From NCBI RefSeq assembly GCF_009749395.1, contig NZ_WBIR01000006.1:124001-188000 (forward strand): a DNA stretch of 64,000 nt, written 5' to 3'. The position numbers and the translations under genes were made by a program. Positions within the stretch are counted from its first letter, which is position 1, and each line of letters opens with the position of its first letter. The DNA comes from Agromyces salentinus. Its GTDB lineage: Bacteria; Actinomycetota; Actinomycetes; Actinomycetales; Microbacteriaceae. The notes under the pieces are model-generated. The model made no database searches. It was not told the origin of the DNA and saw only the letters and a list, made by a program, of their open reading frames with translations. Below are positions 16,150 to 25,416 of this stretch, one piece after another.

Positions 16150-19100
16150 GGGCTCCGGCCGGCGCGACGCGCGGCGGCGGTCGCGGCGCTGGCGCCCGCT
16201 CCCACGAGCAGCAGCAGTGCGGCGATGGCGATCCAGCCTGAGAGGTCGACGCCGGTGGAGGCGATGGTCCCGCCGCTACCTGTGCCGGCGCTGCCGCCGC
16301 CCGCCGTGCCGCCGCCGGGCGTGCCGCCGGTGCCGGGGTCGCCGGGGTCGGTGGCGGGTGGCGTGACGGGCGGGGTCGTCGGCGGGTCGTCGCCCTCGGT
16401 CACGGTGATCGTGAACGAGTCGGAGACCACCGCGAAGAGCACGACCTCCTCCGGCGGTGCCGAGTCCGTCGCGGTGCAGGTGACCGTCGTGACGCCGATC
16501 GGGTAGAGGTCGCCGGAGGCATGGTCGCAGGCGATCGTGATCGGGTCCACGCCGCCGGTGGTCGTCACCGCCGGGTAGTCCACGTTCGCGCCGGGCTCGC
16601 CGGGCTCGGCCTCGACGACGAGGTCGTCGGGCACCTGGATCGCGAGCGGGTCGGGCGCGACGAGCTCGTCGAGGATCGTCACGGTCGCCTCGTCGTCGGT
16701 GGACCCGAGGTCGTATCCCGGCGGGTCGACCACGGGCGGCTCCAGCGTCACCGCGAGCTGCTCGGCCGGGTCGGCGACCAGGTCGGCGAGCGCCTCGATC
16801 GGGATGTCGACGGATGTCGCGTTCGCCGGGATCGCGATCGCCTCGTCCACGAGGGCGGTGTAGTCGGTGCCGCTCGTCGTCCCGCCGAGCGGCGCGGTCG
16901 AGACCGTCACCTCGAACGCCGGATGCACGGCGGGTGAGATCTCGATCGGCACGGTGCCGGTGGAGCCCTCGGCGACTGCCGCATCGTCGGGCAGCGTCAC
17001 GTCCACGTCCACGTCCTCTGGCGGCAGCTCGTCGTCGGTGATCGTGATGGTCGCCGAGGCATCCGACACCACGATCGAGTAGCCGATGGGCGCGGAGGCC
17101 GGAGCCGTCACCGTCACCGTGTACTGCTCGCCCGGATCGAGGATGAGGTCCTGCAGTGCGTCGACGGCCACGTCGACCGAGCTCGCATCCGCCGGGATCG
17201 TGACGGTGAGGTCCGTGAGCGGGCTGTAATCGGTCCCACTCGTCGTGCCGCCGAGGGGAGCCGTGGCGACCGTCACGTCGAAGGCCGGGTGCACGCCCGG
17301 CGACACGGTGATCGGCACCGTCGTCGCGGCGCCCTCGGCGACCGTGGCATCCGTCGGCATGCCGAGCGCGATCGTCGTCGGCACGGGCGGCACGTCCGTG
17401 ATCGTCACCGACGCGAGGTCGTCTGAAGAGCCGAGGTCGAAGCCGGGCGGGCCGGCGGCGGGCAGGGTCAGCATGACCGTGTATGTCTCACCCGGGTCGA
17501 GGTCGGCGTCGGTCAGCGCGTCGATCGGCACCGTCACCGACGTCGCATCTTCCGGGATGATGACGACCTCGTCGACCGATTCGGTGAAATCCACCCCGCC
17601 GACCGATGCGGGCCCGTCGATCGTCGACACCGTCACCTCGAAGGACGGATGCTCCGCAGGCGAGATCTCGATCGGAATGGTGCTCGTCGTGCCCTCGACG
17701 ACGTTCGCGTCGACGGGCAGCGTCACGTCGACCTCGACGTCGTCGGGCGGCACGTCGGTGATGGTGACCGTCGCCGATGCGTCCGACACCGCGAAGGCAT
17801 AGCCCGACGGAGGCGTCGCCGGCGGCGTGACCGTGACCGTGTACTGCTCGCCGTCGTCGGCGGTCAGGTCGGCGAGCGCGTCGACGGGCACGTCCACCGA
17901 CGCGGCGTCGGCCGGCACGGCGATCGTGGAGGAGGCGAGCGCGCTGTAGTCGGTGCCGCTCGTCGTGCCGCCGACCGGTGCCGTGCTGACCGTGACGTCG
18001 AAGGCCGGGTGCACGGCGGGCGAGATCGTGATCGGCACGGTCGTCGCGGCGCCCTCGGCGACCGTCGCATCCGTCGGCATGCCGAGCGTGAGGGTCGTCG
18101 CGTCGGGCGGGACGTCGGTGATCGTCACCGAGGCCAGGTCGTCGGAGGAGCCCAGCGCGAAGCCCGGCGGATCGACCGCGGGCAGCGTCAGCATGAGCGC
18201 GTACGTCTCGCCCGGGTCGACGTCGGCGTCGGCCAGCGCGTCGATCGGCACGTCGACGGAGGTCGCGTCCGCCGGAATCGTGATGACCGCGTCGGTCAGC
18301 TCGGTGAAGTCCACGCCGCCGACCGACGCCGGTCCGTCTGCCGTCGAGACCGTGACCTCGAAGGCGGGGTGCGTCGCCGGCGAGATCTCGATCGGGATCG
18401 TCCCCGCCGCGCCCTCGGACACGACGCCGTCGTCGGGCAGCGTCACGTCCACCGCGGTCGGCGCGACCTCGTCGTCGGTGATCGAGACGAGCGCGGCCGG
18501 GTCCGACGACGTGATCGAGAAGCCCGGCGGGGCCGCGGCGGGCAGCGTCACCACGACCGAGTAGGACTCCCCCGGATCGAGGTCCAGGTCCTGCAGTGCG
18601 TCGACGGGGATCGAGGCATCCGTCGCGTCCTCGGGGATCGACAGGGTCACGCCCGAGATGGAGGTGTAGTCGACATCGGCGGTCGTGCCGGGCGTCGGCG
18701 CCGTCGAGACGGTCAGGTCGAACGCCGGGTGGGTCGCGGGCGAGATGACGACGGGCACCACGTCGGCGCCACCCTCGGGCACCGAGACATCCGTCGGCAG
18801 CGCGACCTCGATCTCCGTGCCCTCGCCGACCTCGACGACGACCTTCTCGGTCGTCGGGAAGTCGTTCGTGTCGAGGTCGAACCCGAAGAACGGCACCTGG
18901 ATGCCGTACGGCGGATCGCCGAGGTACTGCAGCGGCAGTCCGTTGTTGCCGAGGTCGCTGACCATGAAGCGCACGGTGCAGGTCACGTCGGTGAGCCCCG
19001 TCGCCTGGAACTCGACCTGGTCGAGGGCGTAATTGAGGCTGTCGAGCGCGTTCGACCCGCTCACCACACCCGCGAAGGCGCTGTGCGGATCGCTCGGGTT

Positions 19101-20243
19101 GCCGGTCGCGAAGGGCAGGTTCTTGACCTCGTCGGGCAGCGCCGCCATCGCGGCATCGATCAGCGCCGTCTTGTTCGTCTGGTACTCGGCGTACTCGGGG
19201 TCGGCCGGGTCGGGCTCGAGTCCGAGGTCGAGCGCGTCCTCGAACAACTGCTCGAGGTCGTCGTAGATCGTGAACGGCGACGCGGGCATCGCGAAGGCGC
19301 CGCAGTCGGCCCACGCGATGAGCAGCCACTCGTCGCCCGGCCCGTCGATCGTGTCGTTGTCGTCCTGCTCGTCGTTGTCCTCGTCGAGGACGTTCCAGTC
19401 CTCCTCGTCGGGCTCGCCGGTGTCGTCGCCGGCGTCGCCGAGGAAGCCGGTGCCGCCCGAGGGCACCTGGAACACCTCGTCGGGCACCTCGACCTCGGGG
19501 AACTCGTTGATCCGCTGCACGCGGATCTCGACGTCGATCGAGGCATTGCCGATCGCCGGGTCGCCGGCGGCGAGCGTGATGTCGAGCGTCTCGGGGTTCG
19601 AGCCGTTGTAGGAATAGGGGTCGTCCTCGGTCCCGTCGTCGTCCTCATCGGGGTCGGGGAGGTAGACGAGCGTCGCGAGCGCGGCGTTCACCTGTGCGGT
19701 CGTGCCGATGATCGCGACCGCCGGAGCGGGCAGGTCGCCCAGCTCGTCCTTGTCGCGCTCGAGCGCGCCGTCGGCGAACTTCAGGACGTCGAACGGGCTG
19801 TCGCCGTCGTCCTCCTGGGTCGGCAGCGGGTCGAAGGTGAGAGTGCCGTGCGAGACCGACAGCTGCACCGCGGTGCATCCGCCCTGGTTCCAGTCGGGCG
19901 CGGCCATCGCGCAGCCGACCTCGCCCGACTCGACCTCGATGGTCCGGACGTCCTGCGAGATGAGGTCGGTCGCGCCGTCGAAGGGCAGGGCGCCCTCGGG
20001 GATGATGGTCGGGAAGCCGTCGGGGATGCTCACCGGCAGCGACCCGGCCGGCGCCATGTAGAGACGGGTCGGCGGCTCGACGAACGAGGGCGGTGCCGCG
20101 TGCGCCGGCGCGACGACCGAGAACAGCACGAGGGCGGATGCCGCGACGACGGCGCCGGCCGCCCCCACGATCGAGCGGATGCCGCGCGAAGGCTCGCCAC
20201 GAGTCCCGCCGATGTCGGTCGTGGGCATGCGTCGTGCGAACAT
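16143..20243 (-). CDS. Large secreted Calx-beta repeat surface protein with sortase-like C-terminus
   Basis: A 1366-residue exported protein. An N-terminal signal peptide ends near VVAPAHA. A unique, very acidic region runs to about residue 480. Six tandem repeats of roughly 120 residues follow (about 481-1195), each with pattern VxEGxxxTVPIxISPAxHPAF, a Calx-beta-like bacterial surface fold. They alternate in two subtypes, giving a 240-residue super-repeat. A HYR-like domain (residues about 1198-1285), a Pro/Thr/Gly linker and a tail IASTGVDLSGW plus membrane helix and RRAGRSPQ end the protein. IASTG resembles the LAxTG signal of class E sortases. GGGAGG precedes the ATG at 20243. Likely an adhesin or Ca-binding wall protein; function is inferred only from architecture. 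Confidence 0.85.
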   Translation of the reverse strand: MFARRMPTTDIGGTRGEPSRGIRSIVGAAGAVVAASALVLFSVVAPAHAAPPSFVEPPTRLYMAPAGSLPVSIPDGFPTIIPEGALPFDGATDLISQDVRTIEVESGEVGCAMAAPDWNQGGCTAVQLSVSHGTLTFDPLPTQEDDGDSPFDVLKFADGALERDKDELGDLPAPAVAIIGTTAQVNAALATLVYLPDPDEDDDGTEDDPYSYNGSNPETLDITLAAGDPAIGNASIDVEIRVQRINEFPEVEVPDEVFQVPSGGTGFLGDAGDDTGEPDEEDWNVLDEDNDEQDDNDTIDGPGDEWLLIAWADCGAFAMPASPFTIYDDLEQLFEDALDLGLEPDPADPEYAEYQTNKTALIDAAMAALPDEVKNLPFATGNPSDPHSAFAGVVSGSNALDSLNYALDQVEFQATGLTDVTCTVRFMVSDLGNNGLPLQYLGDPPYGIQVPFFGFDLDTNDFPTTEKVVVEVGEGTEIEVALPTDVSVPEGGADVVPVVISPATHPAFDLTVSTAPTPGTTADVDYTSISGVTLSIPEDATDASIPVDALQDLDLDPGESYSVVVTLPAAAPPGFSITSSDPAALVSITDDEVAPTAVDVTLPDDGVVSEGAAGTIPIEISPATHPAFEVTVSTADGPASVGGVDFTELTDAVITIPADATSVDVPIDALADADVDPGETYALMLTLPAVDPPGFALGSSDDLASVTITDVPPDATTLTLGMPTDATVAEGAATTVPITISPAVHPAFDVTVSTAPVGGTTSGTDYSALASSTIAVPADAASVDVPVDALADLTADDGEQYTVTVTPPATPPSGYAFAVSDASATVTITDVPPDDVEVDVTLPVDANVVEGTTSTIPIEISPAEHPSFEVTVSTIDGPASVGGVDFTESVDEVVIIPEDATSVTVPIDALTDADLDPGETYTVMLTLPAAGPPGFDLGSSDDLASVTITDVPPVPTTIALGMPTDATVAEGAATTVPITVSPGVHPAFDVTVATAPLGGTTSGTDYSPLTDLTVTIPADASSVDVAVDALQDLILDPGEQYTVTVTAPASAPIGYSIVVSDASATITITDDELPPEDVDVDVTLPDDAAVAEGSTGTVPIEISPAVHPAFEVTVSTAPLGGTTSGTDYTALVDEAIAIPANATSVDIPIEALADLVADPAEQLAVTLEPPVVDPPGYDLGSTDDEATVTILDELVAPDPLAIQVPDDLVVEAEPGEPGANVDYPAVTTTGGVDPITIACDHASGDLYPIGVTTVTCTATDSAPPEEVVLFAVVSDSFTITVTEGDDPPTTPPVTPPATDPGDPGTGGTPGGGTAGGGSAGTGSGGTIASTGVDLSGWIAIAALLLLVGAGASAATAAARRAGRSPQ

Positions 20244-20451
20244 CCGGACCTCCCGAGGGTCTGGCTGTGCGGGGAACCCATCCGAAGACAAGCAGTCGGA
20301 TGCGCGACCGTCAAGAGCATTCCTCAGGTTCTGGGTGCGGGGGGGTGTACCCAGTTCGGGGGGCCACTCCCTCGACGTCACGCCGGAGCGCTGTGCGAGC
20401 GGCGGACGGACGGGCGGGCGGGCGGCGGCGTGGCGGGCGGCGGACGGACGG

Positions 20452-20457
20452 TAGCGT
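20452..20457 (+). promoter_or_regulatory. -10 box (TAGCGT) for leaderless cofD
   Basis: TAGCGT ends seven bases before the GTG at 20465 and there is no Shine-Dalgarno, which fits a leaderless message starting at or near the GTG. Confidence 0.5.
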
Positions 20458-20464
20458 GTGGTGC

Positions 20465-21532
20465 GTGCGGATCACAGTGCTCGCGGGCGGCGTCGGAGGT
20501 TCGCGCTTCGTGCGCGGCGTGCGCGAGGAGTGCGCCAGGCGCTGGCCCGACGGCAGCGGCGGCACCGCGGCATCCATGACCGTCGTCGTGAACACGGGCG
20601 ACGACATCTGGCTCTCGGGCGTGCGACTGATGCCCGACTTCGACTCGCTGCTGTACTCGCTCGCGGGCGTCAACGACACCGAGCGCGGCTGGGGTCGCGC
20701 CGGCGAGACCGAGCGGGTCTCGGCCGAGCTCCGCGAGTGGGGCGTCGGCTGGCCCTGGTTCACCCTCGGCGACCTCGACCTCGGCACGCACCTCGCCCGC
20801 ACGGCATGGCTGCGCGAGGGCCTGACGCCCTCGCAGGTCGGCGAGCGCCTGCAATTGCGGTGGCCGCTCGGGGTCCGGCTCATCCCGGCGACCGACACCG
20901 AGGTCGACACGCACGTGCGCGTCGCCGACGTCGAGGCTGCGCAGGAGGACGGCCGATCGGGCCTCGAACACGGTGCGGTCGCCGCCCCCGAAGCTCCCCG
21001 CGAACGCGAGATGCACTTCCAGGAGTGGTGGACGAGGTATCGCGCGGCGCTGCCCGCCCTCGGGTTCCGCCAGCAGAACCTCGCCGACGCGCGCCCCGCG
21101 CCGGGCGTGGTCGAGGCGATCGCCGAAGCCGACGTCGTGCTCGTCGCACCGTCGAACCCGGTCGTCTCGATCGGCACGATCCTCGGCGTGCCCGGCATCC
21201 TCGAGGCCCTCACCGCCATGCCCGCGCCCGTCGTCGGCGTCTCGCCGATCATCGGCGGCCGAGTCGTCCGCGGCATGGCCGACGCCTGCCTCGCCGCGAT
21301 CGGCGTCGAGACGAGTGCCGACGGCGTCGGCCGCCACTACGGATCGCGCTCCCAGGGCGGCCTGCTCGATGCCTGGCTGGTCGACGACGCGGATGCCGCG
21401 GCAGCCGCCGCACTGACCGCGGAGGGCCTGCCCGCGGCATCCGCCCCGCTGTGGATGCACGACCTCGACACGTCGGCGGCACTGGCCGGCGCGGCGATCG
21501 ACCTCGGCCTCGGGAGCGCCGCGCGGGACTGA
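20465..21532 (+). CDS. cofD: 2-phospho-L-lactate (or PEP-derived) transferase of F420 biosynthesis
   Basis: A 355-residue CofD/FbiA protein, which joins the phospho-lactyl or phosphoenolpyruvyl moiety from a GDP-activated donor to the deazaflavin Fo, giving F420-0 or dehydro-F420-0. The N-terminal LAGGVGGSRFVRG loop, NTGDD at residues 43-47, the GWGRAGETERVS segment and WFTLGDLDLGTHL are the expected nucleotide and Fo-binding elements. A late GVSPIIGGRVVRG motif is also typical. The GTG start at 20465 is supported by the leaderless -10 box. It is separated from the other F420 genes (25.7-33.4 kb) by the metallophosphoesterase gene, and together with cofC/cofE in this window covers the late pathway. 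Confidence 0.94.
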   Translation: MRITVLAGGVGGSRFVRGVREECARRWPDGSGGTAASMTVVVNTGDDIWLSGVRLMPDFDSLLYSLAGVNDTERGWGRAGETERVSAELREWGVGWPWFTLGDLDLGTHLARTAWLREGLTPSQVGERLQLRWPLGVRLIPATDTEVDTHVRVADVEAAQEDGRSGLEHGAVAAPEAPREREMHFQEWWTRYRAALPALGFRQQNLADARPAPGVVEAIAEADVVLVAPSNPVVSIGTILGVPGILEALTAMPAPVVGVSPIIGGRVVRGMADACLAAIGVETSADGVGRHYGSRSQGGLLDAWLVDDADAAAAAALTAEGLPAASAPLWMHDLDTSAALAGAAIDLGLGSAARD

Positions 21533-21568
21533 GCGCGACGCGCACGGCGCGACCCCTCCATTGGGACC

Positions 21569-21597
21569 TTGACGCCGCCGGGCCGACGGAGAAGACT
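21569..21597 (+). promoter_or_regulatory. Putative promoter of the metallophosphoesterase gene
   Basis: TTGACG (21569-21574), a 17-base spacer and AAGACT (21592-21597) fit a SigA-type promoter 42 bases upstream of the ATG. A small CGGAG-AAGA-CTCCG hairpin overlaps the -10. Confidence 0.4.
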
Positions 21598-21638
21598 CCG
21601 CCCCAACCCGACGCGCGACCCCGGAAGGGGGCTGAGTG

Positions 21639-24581
21639 ATGCGCTTGCAGTCGTCCTCGATGAAGGGCGGGCGGCTGACCCGGGCCGTCGCGCTCGGAGC
21701 GCTCGCGGCCCTCGTCATCGGCGCCCTTCCCACTGCGGCGGCGATCGCCGCGGCACCGGCCGCCGCGGTGCTCGTCGCCCCGGCCGACGGCAGCACCACG
21801 CCCACCACCGCGCCGACGCTGCAGGTCACCGCATCCGATCCCGACGGGGGCGGCCAGCTCTCCGTCGAGTTCGAGGGGCGCGTGAAGGGGGCGACCGTGC
21901 CCGTGCCCGGGGGCGCCGACCCGTTCACGATCGTCGCGATCCCCGACACCCAGAACTACACCTACCTCAATCGGCAGGGCACCATCCTCCAGCAGTCGCA
22001 GTGGGTCGTGAACACGGAGGCCCAACTCGGCACGGCCTTCGCCGTGCACCTCGGCGATCTCGTCAGCGAGTACACCAACCCCACCCAGTGGGGTCACGTG
22101 TCGGCCGGCCTCGCGCCGCTCGACGCGGCGGTGCCGAACAGCATCGTCCCCGGCAACCACGACTTCGACAACGCCAGCGGCGCCGTGGGTCCCTACGACA
22201 CCTGGTTCCCGCCCCAGCGGTACGCGAACGCCGCATGGAACACGGCGACGTCGCGGTACGGCGGATACCTCGGCCAGAACCAGTTCGGCCCGGACCCGAT
22301 CGATCGCCGCAACATGGACAACTACGCGCTGTTCACCGCCGGCGGCCGGGACTTCCTCGTGTTGAACCTCGAATGGGAGGCGCCCCAGTACGCGCTCGAC
22401 TGGGCCCACCGCGTGCTCGCCGCGCACCCCGACCGCATCGTCGTCATGGCGACGCACAGCTTCATCAACGTCAACGGCAACCGCAAGTCCACGGCGGAAC
22501 GGCCGGGAGGCACCTCGACCGCGAAGCTGTGGACCGACTTCGTCAGCACGCACTGCCAGATCCGGCTCGTGCTGAGCGGGCACGAGCACAACGGCGAAGC
22601 CGGCGAAGCCCGGCGCACCGACGCGAACACGTGCGGCCAGCCGGTGCTCCAGGTGCTCACCGACTACCAGGATCGCGCCAACGGCGGCGACGGCTGGCTC
22701 CGCACGTACCGGTTCGATCCTGCGGCGGGCACGGTGACCGCGGCGACCTACTCGCCGAAGCTCGATCGGTACGAGACGGACGCGGATTCCGCGTTCACCG
22801 AACCCTTCCCACTCGCCGGGACGCAACCGGCGCCGTTCGCCTCGATCGGCATGACCACGGTCGCCGCCGGCTCCCAGGCCTCGACGACCTGGCCCGGCCT
22901 GACCGCCGACACCGCCTACGAATGGCGGGCGGTCGTGAACGACGGAGTCTCATCGACCGTCTCCGACACGTGGACCCTGCGGACCCCGCCGCCTCCGCCG
23001 CCGGCCGAACTCGCGCGGGACGCCTTCACCCGCACCACGACCACCGGATTCGGCACCGCCACCGTCGGCGGGAACTGGATCATCGGCGGCACCACCGCGG
23101 ACACCTCCGTCGACGGCAACGCCGCCGTGTTCCGCTCACCCACCGCCGGCCGCGGCCAACACGCCTACCTCTCCAACGTCTCCAGCACCGACACCGACCT
23201 CCGCACCAGCGTCAGGATCGACCGCACCCCAGGCGGAACCGGCCTCTACCTCCTGATCATCGGCCGCCAACTCACCCTCAACAACGACTACCGCGCCAAA
23301 CTCCGCATCAACGCCGACGGATCCACCGCCCTCTACCTCACCCGCCTCGTCGCCGGCACCGAGACCACCCTGCCCTGGACCACCCTGCCCGGCACCTACC
23401 AACCCGGCACCAGCCTCAACATCCGACTCCAGGTCACCGGCACCGCACCCACCACCATCCGCGCCAAGGTCTGGCCCACCACCCAGACCGAACCCACCAC
23501 CTGGAACATCCAGACCACCGACACCACCACCGCACTCCAAGGCCCAGGCACCATCGGCCTCGCCCACTACACCTCCAGCTCCACCCCCACCACCAGCCTC
23601 CCCATCACCATCTCCTGGAACGACATCACCGCCATGCCGACGACGGTGACGCCACCACCGCCGCCACCCGTGAACACGCCTCCCGTCGCGGCATTCACGA
23701 GCGCGCCGACCGGGCTCGACGTGCGCGTCGACGCAAGCACGTCGAGCGACGCCGAGGGCGCCATCGCCTCCTATTCATGGGCCTGGGGCGATGGCGCGGC
23801 ACCGGGCAACGGCGCCGTGGCGAACCACACGTACGCCCAGGGCGGCACCTACCCCGTGACCCTGACGGTCACGGATGGACAGGGCCTGACCGGCCGGGTC
23901 ACCCGGAACGTGACGGTCGCCCCGCCGCCGCCTCCGCCGGCCGAACTCGCGCGGGACACCTTCACCCGCACCACGACCACCGGATTCGGCACCGCCACCG
24001 TCGGCGGGAACTGGATCATCGGCGGCACCACCGCGAACACCTCCGTCGACGGCAACGCCGCCGTGTTCCGCTCACCCACCGCCGGCCGCGGCCAACACGC
24101 CTACCTCTCCAACGTCTCCAGCACCGACACCGACCTCCGCACCAGCGTCAAGATCGACCGCACCCCAGGCGGAACCGGCCTCTACCTCCTGATCATCGGC
24201 CGCCAACTCACCCTCAACAACGACTACCGCGCCAAACTCCGCATCAACGCCGACGGATCCACCGCCCTCTACCTCACCCGCCTCGTCGCCGGCACCGAGA
24301 CCACCCTGCCCTGGACCACCCTGCCCGGCACCTACCAACCCGGCACCAGCCTCAACATCCGACTCCAGGTCACCGGCACCGCACCCACCACCATCCGCGC
24401 CAAGGTCTGGCCCACCACCCAGACCGAACCCACCACCTGGAACATCCAGACCACCGACACCACCACCGCACTCCAAGGCCCAGGCACCATCGGCCTCGCC
24501 CACTACACCTCCAGCTCCACCCCCACCACCAGCCTCCCCATCACCATCTCCTGGAACGACATCACCGCCATGCGGCCCTGA
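21639..24581 (+). CDS. Secreted metallophosphoesterase with PKD domain and duplicated beta-sandwich modules
   Basis: A 980-residue exported protein. A signal peptide of about 40 residues is followed by a short Big/cadherin-like start and a calcineurin-like phosphoesterase domain (about residues 95-330), with metal motifs IPDTQN, HLGDLVSEY, PGNHDFDN, MATHSF and LSGHEHNG. Next come an Fn3-like segment, module 1 (454-666), a PKD domain (about 670-765, SSYSWAWGDG-type core) and module 2 (767-978). The modules begin ELARDxFTRTTTTGFGTATV and are identical apart from three residues. The start at 21639 follows a GGAAGGGGG site. It probably hydrolyses phosphoesters outside the cell or is surface-attached through the modules; the substrate is unknown. 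No sortase motif or anchor is seen at the end. Confidence 0.88.
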   Translation: MRLQSSSMKGGRLTRAVALGALAALVIGALPTAAAIAAAPAAAVLVAPADGSTTPTTAPTLQVTASDPDGGGQLSVEFEGRVKGATVPVPGGADPFTIVAIPDTQNYTYLNRQGTILQQSQWVVNTEAQLGTAFAVHLGDLVSEYTNPTQWGHVSAGLAPLDAAVPNSIVPGNHDFDNASGAVGPYDTWFPPQRYANAAWNTATSRYGGYLGQNQFGPDPIDRRNMDNYALFTAGGRDFLVLNLEWEAPQYALDWAHRVLAAHPDRIVVMATHSFINVNGNRKSTAERPGGTSTAKLWTDFVSTHCQIRLVLSGHEHNGEAGEARRTDANTCGQPVLQVLTDYQDRANGGDGWLRTYRFDPAAGTVTAATYSPKLDRYETDADSAFTEPFPLAGTQPAPFASIGMTTVAAGSQASTTWPGLTADTAYEWRAVVNDGVSSTVSDTWTLRTPPPPPPAELARDAFTRTTTTGFGTATVGGNWIIGGTTADTSVDGNAAVFRSPTAGRGQHAYLSNVSSTDTDLRTSVRIDRTPGGTGLYLLIIGRQLTLNNDYRAKLRINADGSTALYLTRLVAGTETTLPWTTLPGTYQPGTSLNIRLQVTGTAPTTIRAKVWPTTQTEPTTWNIQTTDTTTALQGPGTIGLAHYTSSSTPTTSLPITISWNDITAMPTTVTPPPPPPVNTPPVAAFTSAPTGLDVRVDASTSSDAEGAIASYSWAWGDGAAPGNGAVANHTYAQGGTYPVTLTVTDGQGLTGRVTRNVTVAPPPPPPAELARDTFTRTTTTGFGTATVGGNWIIGGTTANTSVDGNAAVFRSPTAGRGQHAYLSNVSSTDTDLRTSVKIDRTPGGTGLYLLIIGRQLTLNNDYRAKLRINADGSTALYLTRLVAGTETTLPWTTLPGTYQPGTSLNIRLQVTGTAPTTIRAKVWPTTQTEPTTWNIQTTDTTTALQGPGTIGLAHYTSSSTPTTSLPITISWNDITAMRP
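23001..23636 (+). repeat. 636-bp direct repeat, copy 1 (module of metallophosphoesterase)
   Basis: Copy 1 of an in-frame duplication with an offset of exactly 936 bp. I see three base differences from copy 2, all G here and A there. The coding strand is strongly C-rich and G-poor relative to neighbouring genes. Confidence 0.95.
23937..24572 (+). repeat. 636-bp direct repeat, copy 2 (module of metallophosphoesterase)
   Basis: Copy 2, about 99.5% identical to 23001-23636 by eye, ending nine bases before the gene's end. The two copies flank the PKD domain. Confidence 0.95.
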
Positions 24582-24617
24582 CGGACTGCCGCCCTTCATC
24601 TCGATGTCGAGGGCGGA

Positions 24618-24623
24618 TAACGT
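24618..24623 (+). promoter_or_regulatory. -10 box (TAACGT) for leaderless kinase-like gene
   Basis: TAACGT lies seven bases before the ATG at 24631, with no Shine-Dalgarno. Confidence 0.45.
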
Positions 24624-24630
24624 TGCCCGC

Positions 24631-25104
24631 ATGGCGTACTTCTCCGAAACCCGCCACGACCTGCTCGACGGGGTCGCCCGGGAGTTCCTGCACCTGACCC
24701 CCAGCGGTCGACGACTCATCGCGATCGAGGGCGCCGACGCCATCCGAGCCACGCGGTTCGCCGACGACCTCGCCTCGGCCCTCGAGGCCCAGGGCCAGCC
24801 GGTCGCGCGACGATCCCTCGGCGACGTCGACGAGGCGACGCTCCGGGCCGAGACGATCGCGCCGTTCCGGGCGGGCGCGCTCGACGGCGCCGGCGATGCC
24901 GACACCGTGCTCGTCGTCGACGGGCGGCGGCTGCTCAACGAGAAGGTGCGGGGCATCTGGCACTTCACCGTATGGGTGCTCGCCGGGGAGGAGCTGCCGC
25001 ACGCCGGCGTCAACGTCATCGTCGACGCGACGCTCGAGTCGGCGCCCAAGCGCTTCTTCTACGACTACTGCGCGCTCCCGCCCAGCGTCGGCGAGCTGCG
25101 CTGA
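24631..25104 (+). CDS. Uridine kinase-like protein with degenerate P-loop
   Basis: A 157-residue protein resembling the P-loop kinase-like 'uridine kinase' proteins of actinobacteria. The segment LIAIEGADAIRATRFADDLA occupies the Walker A position but has no GxxGxGK[ST]; the Lys-Ser/Thr pair is replaced by Ala-Thr. The strand-plus-switch region VLVVDGRRLLNEKVRGIWHF is conserved. The protein ends at RFFYDYCALPPSVGELR. The likely role is regulatory or structural, not catalytic, unless ATP binding has been re-invented. The start at 24631 is chosen because it directly follows a leaderless -10 box. I cannot tie it to the F420 genes beyond position. Confidence 0.6.
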   Translation: MAYFSETRHDLLDGVAREFLHLTPSGRRLIAIEGADAIRATRFADDLASALEAQGQPVARRSLGDVDEATLRAETIAPFRAGALDGAGDADTVLVVDGRRLLNEKVRGIWHFTVWVLAGEELPHAGVNVIVDATLESAPKRFFYDYCALPPSVGELR

Positions 25105-25239
25105 CCGGATGCCGCGCCGCCGGCCGCGGCACCTCCCGTGGCGCCGGCCGCGGCACCTCCCGTGCCGCCTCGCAGCCCGCGCACCCGCACACCCGCGCAG
25201 GCATTCGCACGCGGGTCAGCATGTTTCCCTCGAGAACGG

Positions 25240-25262
25240 CCTGAGCAGCGGCCGATCGCCTG
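25240..25262. repeat. GCTCAGG-family repeat, half copy
   Basis: CCTGAGCAGCGGCCGATCG followed by CCTG matches the right arm of the elements at 4070-4092 and 49387-49409. No complementary left arm is recognisable. Confidence 0.6.
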
Positions 25263-25366
25263 AGCTGCGGCCGATGCCCGGCCCCGCGCCGCGGCCGGCG
25301 GCCGATCGGCGACCCCGGGCACCCACGCACCAGGCCGGCCCGCGGCATCCGGCGCCGGGACAGCGA

Positions 25367-25400
25367 GAGCCCCCGCCGGAACGCATGTCGGCAGGGGCTC
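25367..25400 (-). terminator. Hairpin downstream of the Lys-rich small gene
   Basis: GAGCCCCCGCC (25367-25377) pairs with GGCAGGGGCTC (25390-25400) with one mismatch and a 12-base loop, 17 bases past the stop of the minus-strand gene. Confidence 0.55.
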
Positions 25401-25416
25401 GTCGAGTGTCGTCGGA

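Larger units (their letters stand above)
25105..25416. other. Gene-poor 312-bp spacer with short repeats
   Basis: No convincing gene. It holds a 22-bp direct repeat (25119-25140 and 25143-25164), a half copy of the GCTCAGG repeat family (25240-25262) and, at its right end, the terminator-like hairpin of the small Lys-rich gene. Confidence 0.6.

Noticed and set aside
17649..20579. 976-codon plus-strand frame opposite the Calx-beta gene
   Set aside because: Antisense shadow of a repetitive gene; its Arg/Val/Asp-rich repeats mirror the real repeats.
24072..25049. Gly-rich minus-strand frames opposite the duplicated modules (also 23136-23567)
   Set aside because: They are produced by the C-rich, G-poor strand of the repeat and occur identically in both copies; no start signals or homology are visible.
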